From CAZCDM01 sp964497475 (GTDB lineage Bacteria; Planctomycetota; Phycisphaerae; SM23-33): a DNA stretch of 11,871 bases. Position 1 is the first letter of the stretch; each line of letters starts with the position of its first letter. Below the pieces are notes generated by a model. That model saw nothing but the letters and a program-made list of their open reading frames with translations. It searched no databases and had not been told where the DNA came from. This document shows, piece after piece, positions 11,765 through 11,871 of the stretch. Location of the stretch: NCBI GenBank assembly GCA_964497475.1, contig CAZCDM010000068.1, positions 1 through 11,871 of the forward strand, given 5' to 3'. A program made the position numbers and the translations under genes.

Positions 11765-11871
11765 TCAGGCCGAGTGCTCCGAGAGTTCCACGACGCGGGC
11801 TTCGCGGCGGGCCTGTTCGGCAGCAAAGACGATGCGGTGGCTGGCGAGCGACTCGGCCGTGCCGGTCAGCA
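11765..11871 (-). CDS. C-terminus of probable Gfo/Idh/MocA oxidoreductase (partial)
   Basis: Only the last 34 residues are in the window; the gene continues past the right edge. The sequence contains SLASHRIVFAAEQARREARV and ends VVELSEHSA. The pattern 'xSHRIVFAAExARxxxRVVEL' is like the final helix and strand of NAD(P)-dependent Gfo/Idh/MocA dehydrogenases, in which this helix closes the C-terminal domain. Those enzymes oxidise sugars, inositols or similar compounds and are numerous in planctomycetes. The fragment has no catalytic residues, so substrate and even family are tentative. Its stop lies 42 bp upstream of the next promoter's -35, so it is a separate unit from the deaminase operon, although read-through is possible. 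Confidence 0.55.
   Translation of the reverse strand, partial: LTGTAESLASHRIVFAAEQARREARVVELSEHSA

Noticed and set aside
1..11871. CRISPR arrays, tRNA, rRNA, transposases
   Set aside because: No regularly spaced repeats, cloverleaf with a T-loop, rRNA-like segment or transposase motif was found on either strand by eye.

Overview
The window is GC-rich, densely packed bacterial chromosome with short intergenic gaps, frequent GTG starts and clear Shine-Dalgarno sites. No phage, transposase, CRISPR array, tRNA or rRNA is visible. The gene set (MEMO-family protein, LemA/HtpX pair, RibBA, a MutS2 with an unusual C-terminus, a fungal-type cytosine deaminase) and a dispersed 'cacagag'-type intergenic repeat suggest a Planctomycetota-like environmental bacterium. 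That placement is an inference from style and memory, not a proof.

Left part (1-5089): a von Willebrand A (VWA) membrane protein gene on the minus strand stops abruptly inside its VWA domain, next to an AT-rich stretch at the window edge. It is divergent from an MFS transporter gene (826-2136), which has a good TTGACA-type promoter. Convergent to the transporter is a tight minus-strand operon read 4973 to 2145: a two-helix membrane protein of unknown function, the riboflavin enzyme RibBA, and a TIM-barrel amidohydrolase. RibBA carries Gln where the family normally has a metal-binding His.

Centre (5090-8512): a MEMO-family gene on the plus strand (AmmeMemoRadiSam system protein B) and mutS2 on the minus strand end stop-to-stop with no base between them. 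The predicted MutS2 lacks the Smr domain. In its place are two extra copies of a KOW/SH3-like segment, giving three in total, separated by a coiled coil and a basic linker. Its GTG start lies 6 nt after a perfect TATAAT, suggesting a leaderless mRNA.

Right part (8513-11871): a 211-bp divergent region holds a GCAA-loop hairpin, a strong Shine-Dalgarno before a two-codon ORF, an imperfect direct repeat and a minus-strand intrinsic terminator. It is followed by the classic lemA-htpX pair (plus strand), a 240-bp gap with a long imperfect inverted repeat, and a small two-helix membrane protein. On the minus strand a near-consensus promoter (TTGAAA-17-TACAAT) drives a compact operon: a very basic 50-residue protein that is easily missed, a yeast-type cytosine deaminase overlapping it by 8 bp, and SlyX. 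The C-terminus of a probable Gfo/Idh/MocA oxidoreductase is cut by the right edge.

I see no wholly new multi-gene system. The most unusual items are the rebuilt MutS2 C-terminus, the 50-residue basic protein coupled to the deaminase, the RibBA active-site substitution and the structured mutS2-lemA intergenic region.
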